NCBI RefSeq assembly: GCF_014268495.2
Contig: NZ_CP077087.1
Location: forward strand, 3,723,501-3,787,500
Direction: 5' to 3'
Length of the DNA stretch: 64,000 bases
Origin: Pseudomonas monsensis
GTDB lineage: Bacteria; Pseudomonadota; Gammaproteobacteria; Pseudomonadales; Pseudomonadaceae
Made by a program: the position numbers and the translations under genes. How positions within the stretch are numbered: the first letter of the stretch is position 1; the number at the start of each line of letters is the position of its first letter. Under the pieces are notes generated by a model, which saw nothing but the letters and a program-made list of their open reading frames with translations, was not told the origin of the DNA and searched no databases. Below are positions 25,798 to 34,733 of the stretch, piece after piece.

Positions 25798-26915
25798 GCC
25801 TGTGGTTGATGGCTGGTCACGCAGTGAATCCCGCCACCGCCGGCGGCAATGGCGTCGATGTCGAGCTGCACGATTTCACGCTCCGGGTACAGCTCGGCGA
25901 GCAGGTCGAAGGCCTGTTTATCGGCTGCCTTATCGCCGAATTCCGGGGCGATGATCGCGCCGTTGATCACGAAGTAATTGATGTAGCCAGCGGCGAAATC
26001 CGGGTTGTTCTGGCTGAACTTGCTTTTGCGCGGTTTGAGCGGCGGCGAAACCGTGTGGATCTGCAATGCGCGCCCGTCGGCATCAGTGGCGCGCTTGAGG
26101 ATTTCCAGGTGCGCCAGGGTGACCTTGTGATCGTAGGAATCAGGGTCGGTATCAAGGTTGGCGATGACGACGCCAGGCTTGATGAACCGTGCGTAGAAAT
26201 CGACGTGGGCGTCGGTGATGTCCTTGCCCTTGATGCCCGGCAGCCAGATGATTTTGCGCAAGCCCAGACGCGCCTTCAGTTCTGCTTCGACGTCAGCTTT
26301 GCTCCAGTCAGGATTGCGGTTGGCGTTGATCCAGCTGCTTTCGGTCATGATCCCGGTACCGTGGCCATCGACTTCGATACCCCCGCCCTCGCCCACCAGT
26401 TCGCTGCGTTGGTAAATGGCTTGCGCGTCGTCGGCCACTCGCGCGGCGATCTGTGCGTCCTTGCTGTGCCGCTGCTTGCCGCCCCAACCGTTGAAATTGA
26501 AATCCACCGCGCCCAGACCGCCCTTGTCGTCGATCACGAAGTTGGCGCCGATGTCGCGCATCCAGATGTCATCCAGCGCGGCCGCCACGTACGTGATGTT
26601 GTGAGTGCCGCAATGTGTTTCGGCGAGGCTGCGCTCGTGCTTGCGGCAGAACACCGTAACCGGTTCGAAGCGGGCAATGGCTCGGGCGACGCGGCCCAGG
26701 GCTGCCTGCACATCCGCAGTGAAGTCTTCCCAGATTGCATCCTGCGCGCCGAAGGCAATGTAGGCGCGCGCGTGTTTGTCGCCCTCATCGGGCATGAACC
26801 AGCGCCCTTGTGCAGCGGCGAATACCTTGCCCGGCGACAGGCCGAGGCCCATGAACGTTGCGCCGACACCTGCGGCGACCGTGACTTGCTTGATGAACTC
26901 GCGACGAGTCGACAT
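25794..26915 (-). CDS. Tat-exported agmatine deiminase / peptidyl-arginine deiminase paralogue
   Basis: A 373-residue member of the PAD_porph/agmatine deiminase family with a twin-arginine signal (STRREFIK, then a hydrophobic stretch to about residue 34). Active-site sequences are kept: WMRDIGANFV, GEGGGIEVDGHGT, KDITDAHVDFYARF and the nucleophilic Cys in GGGGIHCVTSHQP. It would turn agmatine into N-carbamoylputrescine, or act on a related guanidine, but outside the cytoplasm. It is the second deiminase of this operon, 46 bases downstream of the polyamine-binding protein gene. Confidence 0.88.
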   Translation of the reverse strand: MSTRREFIKQVTVAAGVGATFMGLGLSPGKVFAAAQGRWFMPDEGDKHARAYIAFGAQDAIWEDFTADVQAALGRVARAIARFEPVTVFCRKHERSLAETHCGTHNITYVAAALDDIWMRDIGANFVIDDKGGLGAVDFNFNGWGGKQRHSKDAQIAARVADDAQAIYQRSELVGEGGGIEVDGHGTGIMTESSWINANRNPDWSKADVEAELKARLGLRKIIWLPGIKGKDITDAHVDFYARFIKPGVVIANLDTDPDSYDHKVTLAHLEILKRATDADGRALQIHTVSPPLKPRKSKFSQNNPDFAAGYINYFVINGAIIAPEFGDKAADKQAFDLLAELYPEREIVQLDIDAIAAGGGGIHCVTSHQPQA

Positions 26916-26961
26916 GTTGCAGTTCCTGTAAAAAAAGGCCGGCCAACCCGCCGGCCCTGGG

Positions 26962-28065
26962 TCATTGGCCGGTGGCCGTCTTGAATTTGGTCCAGGTGCG
27001 CATGCGGGCGCGCATGTCGGCCTGGGGGATGTCCTTGCCCGGAATCAACCGAGCATAGGTTGCCTCGTCGAGGTAAATGTCCGGGTTGTCGCGCATGCTT
27101 GCATCGACGCCCGAGCGCGCCTTGGCGCTGGAAGTCGGGTAACCGGTGAAGTTACTGATCGCGGCCATGTTCTCCGGGCGCATGACGAAGTCGATAAACG
27201 CGTAGGCGTATTCCGGATGTCGGGCGTCGACCGGAATGGCCATGGTGTCCATCCACACCGTGGTGCCTTCACGGGGCACACGGTACTGGAAGCGTGTGTG
27301 CTTGCCGGCGCTGTCCGAGGTGCGCTGGGCCTGGGTCATGTCGCCGCTGTAACCGAGCGACAGACACAAATTGCCGTTGACCAGATCGGTCACCGGTTGC
27401 GACTGGAACTTGCGAATGTACGGCCGCAGCTTCATCAACAGCTCACTGGCCGCCGCCAGATCCGCCGGTTTCGCACTGCGCGGATCGCGCCCCAGGTAAT
27501 TGAGCACCACTGCCAGCGCTTCATCGGGCGAATCGATCATCGAGATCCCGCAATCGGCGAACTTCGCCGCCAGCTCCGGTTTGAACAACATGTCCAGACT
27601 GTTCACTGGCGCATCGGCCATGCGCTGTTTGATCTGCTCGGCGTTGTAGGTCAGGCCGATGGTGCCCCAAGTGTAAGGCACCGTGGCTTTGCTGGAGTGT
27701 TCGTAATGGCTGCGCAGCTTCTGCAAACCAGGCTCGATGTCGCCCAGTGCGGTCAGCTTCGATTGATCCAGCGGCATCAGGCTGCCAGCGCGCATCAGGC
27801 GCTCGGCCACGGTGTCGCCGGGGAAAATCAGGTCGTATCCGCTGCCGCCGGAGAGCATCTTGGCTTCGAGGGTTTCGCTGCCGTCCATGACGTCGTAGAT
27901 CACTTTGATCCCGGTTTCGGCGGTGAACCGGCTCAGCGTGTCTTCGGCAAAATAATCGGCCCAGTTGTATAGCCGCAGGGTTTTGTCTTCGGCGTGCAGC
28001 GACGGCATTGCGCAGGTCAATGCCAGGCCAATGGCGCCGAGCAACCGCTTGTGTTGAGTCGTCAT
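26962..28065 (-). CDS. Periplasmic polyamine-binding protein (PotF/PotD-like)
   Basis: A 367-residue substrate-binding protein of the spermidine/putrescine ABC transporter type, with a signal peptide ending near PSLHA and the family pattern LRLYNWADYFAEDTLSRFTA at the mature start. VPYTWGTIGLTYNAEQI and the late VWMDTMAIPVDARHP are typical. It would deliver putrescine, agmatine or N-carbamoylputrescine, but no permease or ATPase genes are beside it. ATG at 28065 follows aaggggtctgac, one base past the amidase stop. Confidence 0.9.
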   Translation of the reverse strand: MTTQHKRLLGAIGLALTCAMPSLHAEDKTLRLYNWADYFAEDTLSRFTAETGIKVIYDVMDGSETLEAKMLSGGSGYDLIFPGDTVAERLMRAGSLMPLDQSKLTALGDIEPGLQKLRSHYEHSSKATVPYTWGTIGLTYNAEQIKQRMADAPVNSLDMLFKPELAAKFADCGISMIDSPDEALAVVLNYLGRDPRSAKPADLAAASELLMKLRPYIRKFQSQPVTDLVNGNLCLSLGYSGDMTQAQRTSDSAGKHTRFQYRVPREGTTVWMDTMAIPVDARHPEYAYAFIDFVMRPENMAAISNFTGYPTSSAKARSGVDASMRDNPDIYLDEATYARLIPGKDIPQADMRARMRTWTKFKTATGQ

Positions 28066-28066
28066 G

Positions 28067-28975
28067 TCAGACCCCTTGAGTGTTCCAGCGTGCGTGGAGG
28101 TGGCGGCCATCCTGGCTGAGCAACGCGCCGTACATGTCCGGACGGCGATCGCGATAGATGCCCCAGCTCAGACGCTCCTCGCGCATGGCGGCAAGGTCGA
28201 GTGAGTGGACAAGCACGCCGCTGCTGTCGCGGTCGGCCACCGCGAGCAACTGGCCCTTGTGATCGCTGATGAACGACGAGCCGTAGAAGCTCATTTGCAG
28301 ATGGGGATCGGTGCTCGCCACTTCGCGACCAACGCGGTTCGACGCCACCACCGGTAGCAGATTGGCGGCGGCGTGGCCGCGCATGGTCATCTGCCAATGG
28401 TCGCGGGAATCCAGCGCCGCGTTGCCCGGTTCCGAGCCGATGGCCGTGGGATAGAGCAACACTTCAGCGCCCATCAACGCCAGGCAGCGCGCGGTTTCCG
28501 GGAACCACTGATCCCAGCAGATGCCCACCCCGAGGCGGCCGAACGCGGTATCCCAGACTTTGAAACCGCTGTCGCCGGGGCTGAAATATTCCTTCTCCTG
28601 ATAGCCGACGGCGTTGGGAATGTGGGTCTTGCGGTACACGCCCGACAGACGTCCGTCAGCATCAGCGACGGCCAGCGAATTGAAATAGGCATTGCCGGCC
28701 TTTTCGAACCAGCTCAACGGCAACACCACGCCCAGCTCCCGGGCCAGTGCGGCGAAGCGCGCGAGGACGCGGCTGTCGCGATACTCCTCGGCAAGCGCCA
28801 TATGTTGATGATTTTGTTCGATGCAGAAATACGGCGTGGCGAATAGCTCCTGCAACAGGACCACTTGCGCGCCCTGCTGCGCCGCGTCGCGTACAAGTTG
28901 CTCGGCCCGGTCGAGGTTGCCCGGCAAATCCCAAGTGCACGGCATCTGGGTGGTGGCGATGGTCAACAAGGTCAT
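28067..28975 (-). CDS. aguB: N-carbamoylputrescine amidase
   Basis: A 302-residue nitrilase-superfamily enzyme converting N-carbamoylputrescine to putrescine, CO2 and ammonia. The catalytic triad is seen: Glu in LLQELFATPYFC, Lys in GVYRKTHIP and Cys in GVGICWDQWFPETAR. The assignment rests on the AguB pattern IPNAVGYQEKEYFSPGDSGF and on direct coupling to aguA, only three bases upstream. It is cytoplasmic. Confidence 0.93.
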   Translation of the reverse strand: MTLLTIATTQMPCTWDLPGNLDRAEQLVRDAAQQGAQVVLLQELFATPYFCIEQNHQHMALAEEYRDSRVLARFAALARELGVVLPLSWFEKAGNAYFNSLAVADADGRLSGVYRKTHIPNAVGYQEKEYFSPGDSGFKVWDTAFGRLGVGICWDQWFPETARCLALMGAEVLLYPTAIGSEPGNAALDSRDHWQMTMRGHAAANLLPVVASNRVGREVASTDPHLQMSFYGSSFISDHKGQLLAVADRDSSGVLVHSLDLAAMREERLSWGIYRDRRPDMYGALLSQDGRHLHARWNTQGV

Positions 28976-28978
28976 CGT

Positions 28979-30031
28979 TCAACCCTCCACCGGCCAGGCC
29001 GGCTGTTGCTGGGTGATGCAATGCACACCGCCGCCGCCATGCGCCAGGTGATTGATCCGCACCGGCACCACTTCGCGTCCGGGGAAGGCTTGCGCCAGCG
29101 TTTTCGCCGCCAGGTGATCGGCCTCGATGCCGTAGGCCGGCATGATGATCGCGCCATTGACGATGTAGAAGTTGGTGTACGAGGCGCAGAACACTTCAGC
29201 TTCGGTATCGACCGCGTCGGTGGCTTCGAACAGCTCGATCAGCTCGAACTTGCGCCCGTGGGCGTCGGTGGCCAGTTCCAGTGCACGGCGGTTTTCCCGT
29301 GCCACTTCGGCGTAAACCGAAGACTGATCACGTGTCGCATCCACCAGCAAAACGCCGGGCCGGGCGAAGGCACAAACGCCATCGACGTGGCCGTCAGTCA
29401 TGTCGCCGGTAACGTAGTCCGGATCGCCCGGCAGCCAGATGGTTTTCTTCACGCCGAGCAGGCGACTGAAGATTTCCTCCATCTCGGCCTTGCTCATGCC
29501 AGGGTTGCGATTAGGGTTGAGCAGCACCGATTCGGTGGTGATCAGCGTGCCTTCGCCATCGACATGAATCGCCCCGCCCTCGTTGCTCAGCGGTGTGCCG
29601 AAGCATTCCAGGCCAAGGTGATTGAGCGCACGGCGCGCCAGGCTCTCATCCAGATCGTGCGCCGACTTGCCGCCCCACGCGTTGAAGCGCCAGCTCACAC
29701 CGGCCAGCCCATGTTGCGGGTGGCAGACGAAACTCGGGCCGGAGTCGCGGCACCAGCTGTCGTTGACCGCCAACGGAATCAGTTCGATGTTCGGTCCGCA
29801 CAGGGCTTTGGCACTGGCGAGCGCCGAAGGATCGACCACCAGTTTCACCGGCTCGAAACGGGCGATGGCGTTGGCCACGCCAGCGAAATCCTCCTGCACC
29901 TGCGCCAGGGTCACGCGCCAGCCGGATTCCCACAACGCCTGGTTGTGCGGCCAGACCATCCACGTCGCAGCATGGGGTACCCATTCTGCCGGCATCATCC
30001 AGACGCTGTTTTTATTGTCGTTGTGCTGCAT
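28979..30031 (-). CDS. aguA: Agmatine deiminase
   Basis: A 350-residue cytoplasmic agmatine deiminase, first gene of the operon. MPAEWVPHAATWMVWPHNQ, NDSWCRDSGPSFV, NEGGAIHVDGEGT, DGHVDGVCAFARPGVLL and the nucleophile Cys in GGGGVHCITQQQP are all kept. It forms N-carbamoylputrescine, used by the amidase encoded next. No signal sequence, in contrast with its downstream paralogue. The gene diverges from a LysR-type regulator across about 110 bases. Confidence 0.94.
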   Translation of the reverse strand: MQHNDNKNSVWMMPAEWVPHAATWMVWPHNQALWESGWRVTLAQVQEDFAGVANAIARFEPVKLVVDPSALASAKALCGPNIELIPLAVNDSWCRDSGPSFVCHPQHGLAGVSWRFNAWGGKSAHDLDESLARRALNHLGLECFGTPLSNEGGAIHVDGEGTLITTESVLLNPNRNPGMSKAEMEEIFSRLLGVKKTIWLPGDPDYVTGDMTDGHVDGVCAFARPGVLLVDATRDQSSVYAEVARENRRALELATDAHGRKFELIELFEATDAVDTEAEVFCASYTNFYIVNGAIIMPAYGIEADHLAAKTLAQAFPGREVVPVRINHLAHGGGGVHCITQQQPAWPVEG

Positions 30032-30142
30032 GATAAACCTCGCTAGTTAAGCCATTGTGTTCACGCCGAACATGCTACGGACGCAAAAACAGGCAAACAA
30101 ACGATGGATTTAGCGCACAACTGATTAGAGGAACTTATCGAC

Positions 30143-31012
30143 ATGCTCAAGCACTGGCCGCCGCTCAGCTCCCTGCGCGGCTTCGAAGCCGCCGCCCGAC
30201 TGGGCAGTTTTCACAAGGCCGCCGATGAGTTAAACCTCACGCAGTCGGCGATCAGTCAGCAGATCCGCAACCTTGAGGCGTATCTGGAACAACCGCTGTT
30301 TTTCCGCAGCGGTCGCAGCGTCGCGCTCACCGACGCCGGGCAGGATCTGCTCAGCACCACCCAGTCCATACTCCAGCAACTGGCCGTGGGCATTCGTCGT
30401 TTGGGCCAATACCAGAAACCCAATCAACTGGTGCTCAACACCACGCCGGCGTTCGCCCGGCACTGGCTGCTGCCGCGCCTGGGGGATTTCCGCGCGCGAC
30501 ATCCTGAAGTCGATCTGTGGATTTTCAGCACCGACGAAGTGCCAGACATGGCCACCCAGACCATCGACCTTGCCGTGCGTGACGACATCAGTTCGCAAGC
30601 CGAATGCAGCTTCAAAGTGCTGCACACCGACCGCCTCTATCCGGCCTGTCATCCGAGCGTTTTAGCCCTGCCAGCAGAGCAACGCACCACACTGCATGGT
30701 GAGCGGGAAATGGACTGGAGCCATTGGGCCGTTGAGGCCGGGCTCGATCTCGGCCAGCGCGATCAGGGGTTGAATTTTTCCGATCCGGGATTGCTGCTCG
30801 ACGCTGCCTGCTCCGGGCTCGGCATTGCCCTGGTCAGTCAGTTGCTCAGCCGCCAGGCCAGGGTCGACGGCACGTTGCAGCCGATGGTTGAACAGACCAT
30901 TCGCGGGCCGAACTGGGCGCTGCTGACCCATCGCGACAGCGAGAACATGCCGATGGCGCGCAGTTTTACCGAGTGGCTGCTGAGCGATCTGGCCAAGGCT
31001 GATTCGCCTTGA
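30143..31012 (+). CDS. LysR-type regulator, divergent from the agmatine operon
   Basis: A 289-residue LysR regulator with helix-turn-helix (SLRGFEAAARLGSFHKAADE, NLTQSAISQQIRNLEAYLEQ) and a GcvA-like effector domain (TTPAFARHWLLPRLGDFRAR). The start follows gaggaacttatcgac. Divergent placement beside aguA makes it the likely regulator of the agmatine/putrescine operon. This differs from the TetR-type AguR known in P. aeruginosa. Confidence 0.88.
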   Translation: MLKHWPPLSSLRGFEAAARLGSFHKAADELNLTQSAISQQIRNLEAYLEQPLFFRSGRSVALTDAGQDLLSTTQSILQQLAVGIRRLGQYQKPNQLVLNTTPAFARHWLLPRLGDFRARHPEVDLWIFSTDEVPDMATQTIDLAVRDDISSQAECSFKVLHTDRLYPACHPSVLALPAEQRTTLHGEREMDWSHWAVEAGLDLGQRDQGLNFSDPGLLLDAACSGLGIALVSQLLSRQARVDGTLQPMVEQTIRGPNWALLTHRDSENMPMARSFTEWLLSDLAKADSP

Positions 31013-31304
31013 GCTAGCGCGGACTCAGTGGCCGGCGCCGTTGCGCCAGCCACTTCCACTCGCCAGCCGGCGAACCACCGGTACGTCAAACCACTGAAAA
31101 GACACCCGCACACAGGCAAACCGGCAGGCGCGTGCCGCAGCGCTTACAGCTATATCGCGTAAAACATCGCAAAGTACCAATGCTGGTCTTTGACGCCTCG
31201 AATGCGTATAACCTCGCCGTTTCGTCTACCCTGACGTTGCGCGCCGCGTTGATCTTGCTGCGGCGGCCCAATCGCCTTCAGACGCTCATGAAACGGAGAA
31301 TTCT

Positions 31305-32168
31305 ATGCTCAAGCGAACCCTGGCACTGACCGCCGGCCTGGCCCTGTCCTTATTCGCGCTGGTGGCGCAAGCCGCTGATGTGCTGAAGGTCAGCGCGATT
31401 CCCGATGAAGCCCCGACCGAATTGCTGCGCAAATTCGAGCCGCTGGGCGCCTATCTGGAACAGCAATTGGGCATGAAGGTGCAGTTCGTGCCGGTGGCCG
31501 ATTACCCGGCGGTGGTTGAAGCGCTGGCGACCGATCGCCTCGACTTGGCCTGGCTTGGCGGCTTCACCTTCGTGCAGGCGCGTTTGAAGACCGACGCAAC
31601 AACGCCAGTGATCCCGTTGGTCCAGCGCGAGCAGGATGCGCAGTTCACCAGTAAATTCATCACCGCCGACCCGAACGTGAAAAGCCTGGCCGACCTCAAG
31701 GGCAAGACCTTCGCGTTCGGTTCGGTGTCGTCCACCTCCGGCAGCCTGATGCCGCGTTATTTCATGCTGAAAAACGATGGCATCAAGCCGGAAGCGTATT
31801 TCAGCCGCGTTGCCTACTCCGGCGCTCACGACGCCACCGTCGCCTGGGTGCAGGCGGGCAAAGTCGATGCCGGCGTGCTCAACGCCAGTGTCTGGCAGAA
31901 ACTGGTCGATGCCGGCAAGGTCGACACCAGCAAGGTAAAAGTCTTCGCCACCACCCCGACCTACTTCGATTACAACTGGACCGTGCGCGGCACCCTCGAT
32001 CCGGCCCTGGCGGCGAAGATCAAGAAAGCCTTCCTTGACCTCGACCCGGCCAACCCGGAGCAGAAGAAGATCCTCGATCTGCAAGCCGCCAGCCGCTTCA
32101 TTGAAACCAGGCCGGAGAACTACAAGGGTATCGAGGAAGCCGCCCGCGCTGCCGAACTGCTGAAATGA
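31305..32168 (+). CDS. PhnD-superfamily ABC substrate-binding protein (oxyanion, possibly selenate)
   Basis: A 287-residue periplasmic binding protein with a signal peptide ending ALVAQAA and the phosphonate/phosphite-binding fold (LKVSAIPDEAPTELLRKFEP, DLAWLGGFTFVQARLK, FGSVSSTSGSLMP). From memory this subgroup is annotated as a putative selenate-binding protein; phosphite or phosphonate are the other candidates. No C-P lyase, phosphite dehydrogenase or selenium gene is adjacent. Its stop overlaps the ATPase start (ATGA), so the four genes 31305-34544 are one operon. Confidence 0.85.
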   Translation: MLKRTLALTAGLALSLFALVAQAADVLKVSAIPDEAPTELLRKFEPLGAYLEQQLGMKVQFVPVADYPAVVEALATDRLDLAWLGGFTFVQARLKTDATTPVIPLVQREQDAQFTSKFITADPNVKSLADLKGKTFAFGSVSSTSGSLMPRYFMLKNDGIKPEAYFSRVAYSGAHDATVAWVQAGKVDAGVLNASVWQKLVDAGKVDTSKVKVFATTPTYFDYNWTVRGTLDPALAAKIKKAFLDLDPANPEQKKILDLQAASRFIETRPENYKGIEEAARAAELLK

Positions 32169-32962
32169 CACTACGCCTCAACCACGGCAGCCTGCGCCAC
32201 GCCAACGGAGTCGATGCCCTGCGCGGCATCGACTTGCAGATTGGCGCGGGCGAACAGGTCGCTATCATCGGCCCGTCCGGGGCCGGTAAATCGAGTTTGC
32301 TCAACCTGCTGGCCACCGCCCTGCGCCCCAGTAGCGGCGACGTCGAAGTGCTGGGCGAGCGCGCCTGGCACTTGTCTGCCCGCCAACGCCAACGCCTGCG
32401 CGCGCGCATCGGCCTGGTGCATCAGGCACCGCCGCTGCCGCCGCGTCAGCGCGTGGTCACGGCGGTCCTGGCCGGCAAGCTCGGCCAGTGGAGCCTGGGT
32501 AAAAGTCTGCTGAATCTGTTGCATCCACTGGACGTACCCGGCGCCCGCGCGGCGTTGGCGCGGCTGGATCTGGGCGACAAATTGTTCGCCCATTGCCAGC
32601 AACTCTCCGGCGGCCAGTTGCAACGTGTCGGAATTGCGCGAGTGCTGTATCAGGCACCGGAAATCCTGTTGGCCGACGAACCGGTGTCGGCGATGGACCC
32701 GGTGATGGCCGGGCACACGTTGTCGATCCTGTCGCGCCACGCCCGTGAGCACAACGTCACGCTGGTGGCGAGCCTGCATGCGGTGGATCTGGCGTTGTCG
32801 CACTTCCCGCGAATCATCGGTTTGCGCGACGGGCAGATTCTGTTCGACAGCCCTTCCGATCGTGTCACCCCGCCAATGCTCGACGCGCTGTACGCCAACG
32901 AACAACTGCAATCACCGACCGTTGCAGCGATGCCTTTGACTGTGCAGATTCCACGATGCTGA
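32165..32962 (+). CDS. ABC transporter ATPase (PhnC-like)
   Basis: A 265-residue ATP-binding subunit: Walker A GPSGAGKSS, signature LSGGQLQRVGIAR, Walker B ILLADEP and switch His in TLVASLHAVDLAL. It powers the importer with the two permeases that follow. It overlaps the binding-protein gene by 4 bases and the first permease gene by 7. Confidence 0.92.
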   Translation: MTLRLNHGSLRHANGVDALRGIDLQIGAGEQVAIIGPSGAGKSSLLNLLATALRPSSGDVEVLGERAWHLSARQRQRLRARIGLVHQAPPLPPRQRVVTAVLAGKLGQWSLGKSLLNLLHPLDVPGARAALARLDLGDKLFAHCQQLSGGQLQRVGIARVLYQAPEILLADEPVSAMDPVMAGHTLSILSRHAREHNVTLVASLHAVDLALSHFPRIIGLRDGQILFDSPSDRVTPPMLDALYANEQLQSPTVAAMPLTVQIPRC

Positions 32963-33780
32963 AGGCCGATTCACGGGACCCGGCCGCGTGGCCACGTGTG
33001 TTGCTGACGGTGCTGGCGATTGTCTTGCTGTGGCCGGGCATCCAGCTCAGCGAATTGAACCTGGGCGTGCTGCTGCCCGACAGCCAGAATGAAATGGGCC
33101 GGTTTGTCGCGCAGTTCTGGCCACCGGCGCATGACGAAGGGTTTCTCCAGCTGCTGCTCAAAGCCACCCTGCAAACCCTGGCCATCGCCACCGCCGGCAT
33201 GGCCCTGGCGCTATTGCTGGCGATCCCTGCCGGCCTGCTGGCCAGTCGCGCCCTGTCGCTGTCGGCGGCTTCGCAGGGTGGCGTGCCGAGTCGCCTGGGA
33301 CGATTGCTGCGCTGGCCGGTGCGCGGCCTGCTGATCTTTTTGCGCAGCGTGCCGGAGATCGTCTGGGCGCTGCTGTTCGTGCGCGCTGTTGGCCTCGGTC
33401 CGGCGGCGGGCGTGCTGGCCATCGCGATCACCTACAGCGGCATGCTCGGCAAGGTGTATGCGGAGATTTTCGAGTCCACCGACCAGCGCCCGGCGCATGC
33501 CTTGTTGCAGGCCGGCAGCGGTCGGCTGGCAGCGTTTGCCTACGGCACGCTGCCGAATGTCGCAGCGGAACTGCTTTCGTACACGGTCTATCGCTGGGAA
33601 TGCGCGATCCGCGCTTCGGTGGTGATGGGGTTTGTCGGCGCCGGCGGGCTGGGCCAGCAAATCGACTTGTCGATCCGCATGTTCGCCGGCGGTGAAGTCG
33701 CCAGCATTCTGCTGACCTTCCTGCTATTGGTGCTGGGCGCCGATCAGCTCAGTCGCTTGCTGCGCTGGAGGCTGACATGA
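32956..33780 (+). CDS. ABC transporter permease 1 (PhnE-like)
   Basis: A 274-residue inner-membrane permease with about six helices. The coupling-loop region matches PhnE-type subunits: RSVPEIVWALLFVRAVGLGP and the later GFVGAGGLGQQIDLSIRMF. It pairs with the next gene as a heterodimeric permease, both expected to contact the ATPase. Confidence 0.9.
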   Translation: MLKADSRDPAAWPRVLLTVLAIVLLWPGIQLSELNLGVLLPDSQNEMGRFVAQFWPPAHDEGFLQLLLKATLQTLAIATAGMALALLLAIPAGLLASRALSLSAASQGGVPSRLGRLLRWPVRGLLIFLRSVPEIVWALLFVRAVGLGPAAGVLAIAITYSGMLGKVYAEIFESTDQRPAHALLQAGSGRLAAFAYGTLPNVAAELLSYTVYRWECAIRASVVMGFVGAGGLGQQIDLSIRMFAGGEVASILLTFLLLVLGADQLSRLLRWRLT

Positions 33781-34544
33781 ATCGCCTGATCAACCTGTTG
33801 CTGATCGCGGGCATCGGCGTGGCCGTTATCGCTTCGTTCGCCTACCTCGGCCTGGACCTTGGTGAACTGGGCAGTGCCACCAGCCTCAAGCAGATGGGCG
33901 CCTATGTGCAGCGCTTCCTCAGCCCGGACCTGAGCGCGGAGTACCTGAAAGCGATCTTCCATGGTTCGCTGGAAACCCTGGCCATGTCAGCCCTCGGCAC
34001 CCTGCTCGCGGCGGTGTTCGGCATCGTCCTCGCGCTGCCCGCCGCCGGGCGTTTTGGCTGGCCGCTGCAAAGTGCTTCACGGTTGCTGCTTAACGGTCTG
34101 CGAGCAATTCCGGAACTGGTCTGGGCCGCGCTGATGGTGCTCGCCGCCGGACTCGGCCCGAACGCCGGCACCCTCGCCCTCGCCTTGCACACCACCGGCG
34201 TGCTCGGCCGGTTGTTCGCCGAAGCGCTGGAAAACACCCCGCCACAACCGGCCGAAGCCATTCGCCTGCAGGGCGGCAACCCGATCCTCGCGTTCTGTTA
34301 CGGCACCCTGCCCAACCTTGCGCCGCAACTGTTGGCGTACATCCTCTACCGCTGGGAAAACAACATTCGCATGGCCAGCGTGCTGGGTTTTGTCGGTGCC
34401 GGCGGGCTGGGGCAGATGTTGTACGTCAGCCTCAGTCTGTTCCAGGAAGCGCAGGCCAGCACGGTGATTCTGGCGATGCTGGTGCTGGTGTTTGTGGTGG
34501 ACTGGTTAAGTGCGTGGAGCCGGCAACGCTGGGTCAAGGCGTAG
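33777..34544 (+). CDS. ABC transporter permease 2 (PhnE-like)
   Basis: A 255-residue permease paralogous to the previous one (RAIPELVWAALMVLAAGLGP, GFVGAGGLGQMLYVSLSLFQ). The start overlaps the previous stop (ATGA). Last gene of the operon; the 189 bases after it hold no gene. Confidence 0.9.
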   Translation: MNRLINLLLIAGIGVAVIASFAYLGLDLGELGSATSLKQMGAYVQRFLSPDLSAEYLKAIFHGSLETLAMSALGTLLAAVFGIVLALPAAGRFGWPLQSASRLLLNGLRAIPELVWAALMVLAAGLGPNAGTLALALHTTGVLGRLFAEALENTPPQPAEAIRLQGGNPILAFCYGTLPNLAPQLLAYILYRWENNIRMASVLGFVGAGGLGQMLYVSLSLFQEAQASTVILAMLVLVFVVDWLSAWSRQRWVKA

Positions 34545-34733
34545 ACGCAGATGCTGGTGAGTGGATATCTGCCAGAAGCTGATTATGCTCAAGGAAACCT
34601 TGCACACCCGCGAGGCGGTCAGACTGTGCAGGTTTCATGCGACCGCAAGGGCGGCATTTGCCACAAGGCCAGAGTGCGATAAGCAGTAACGGGGGACTCC
34701 GGCCTACAACAATAAGCACAACGGAGAACACCC

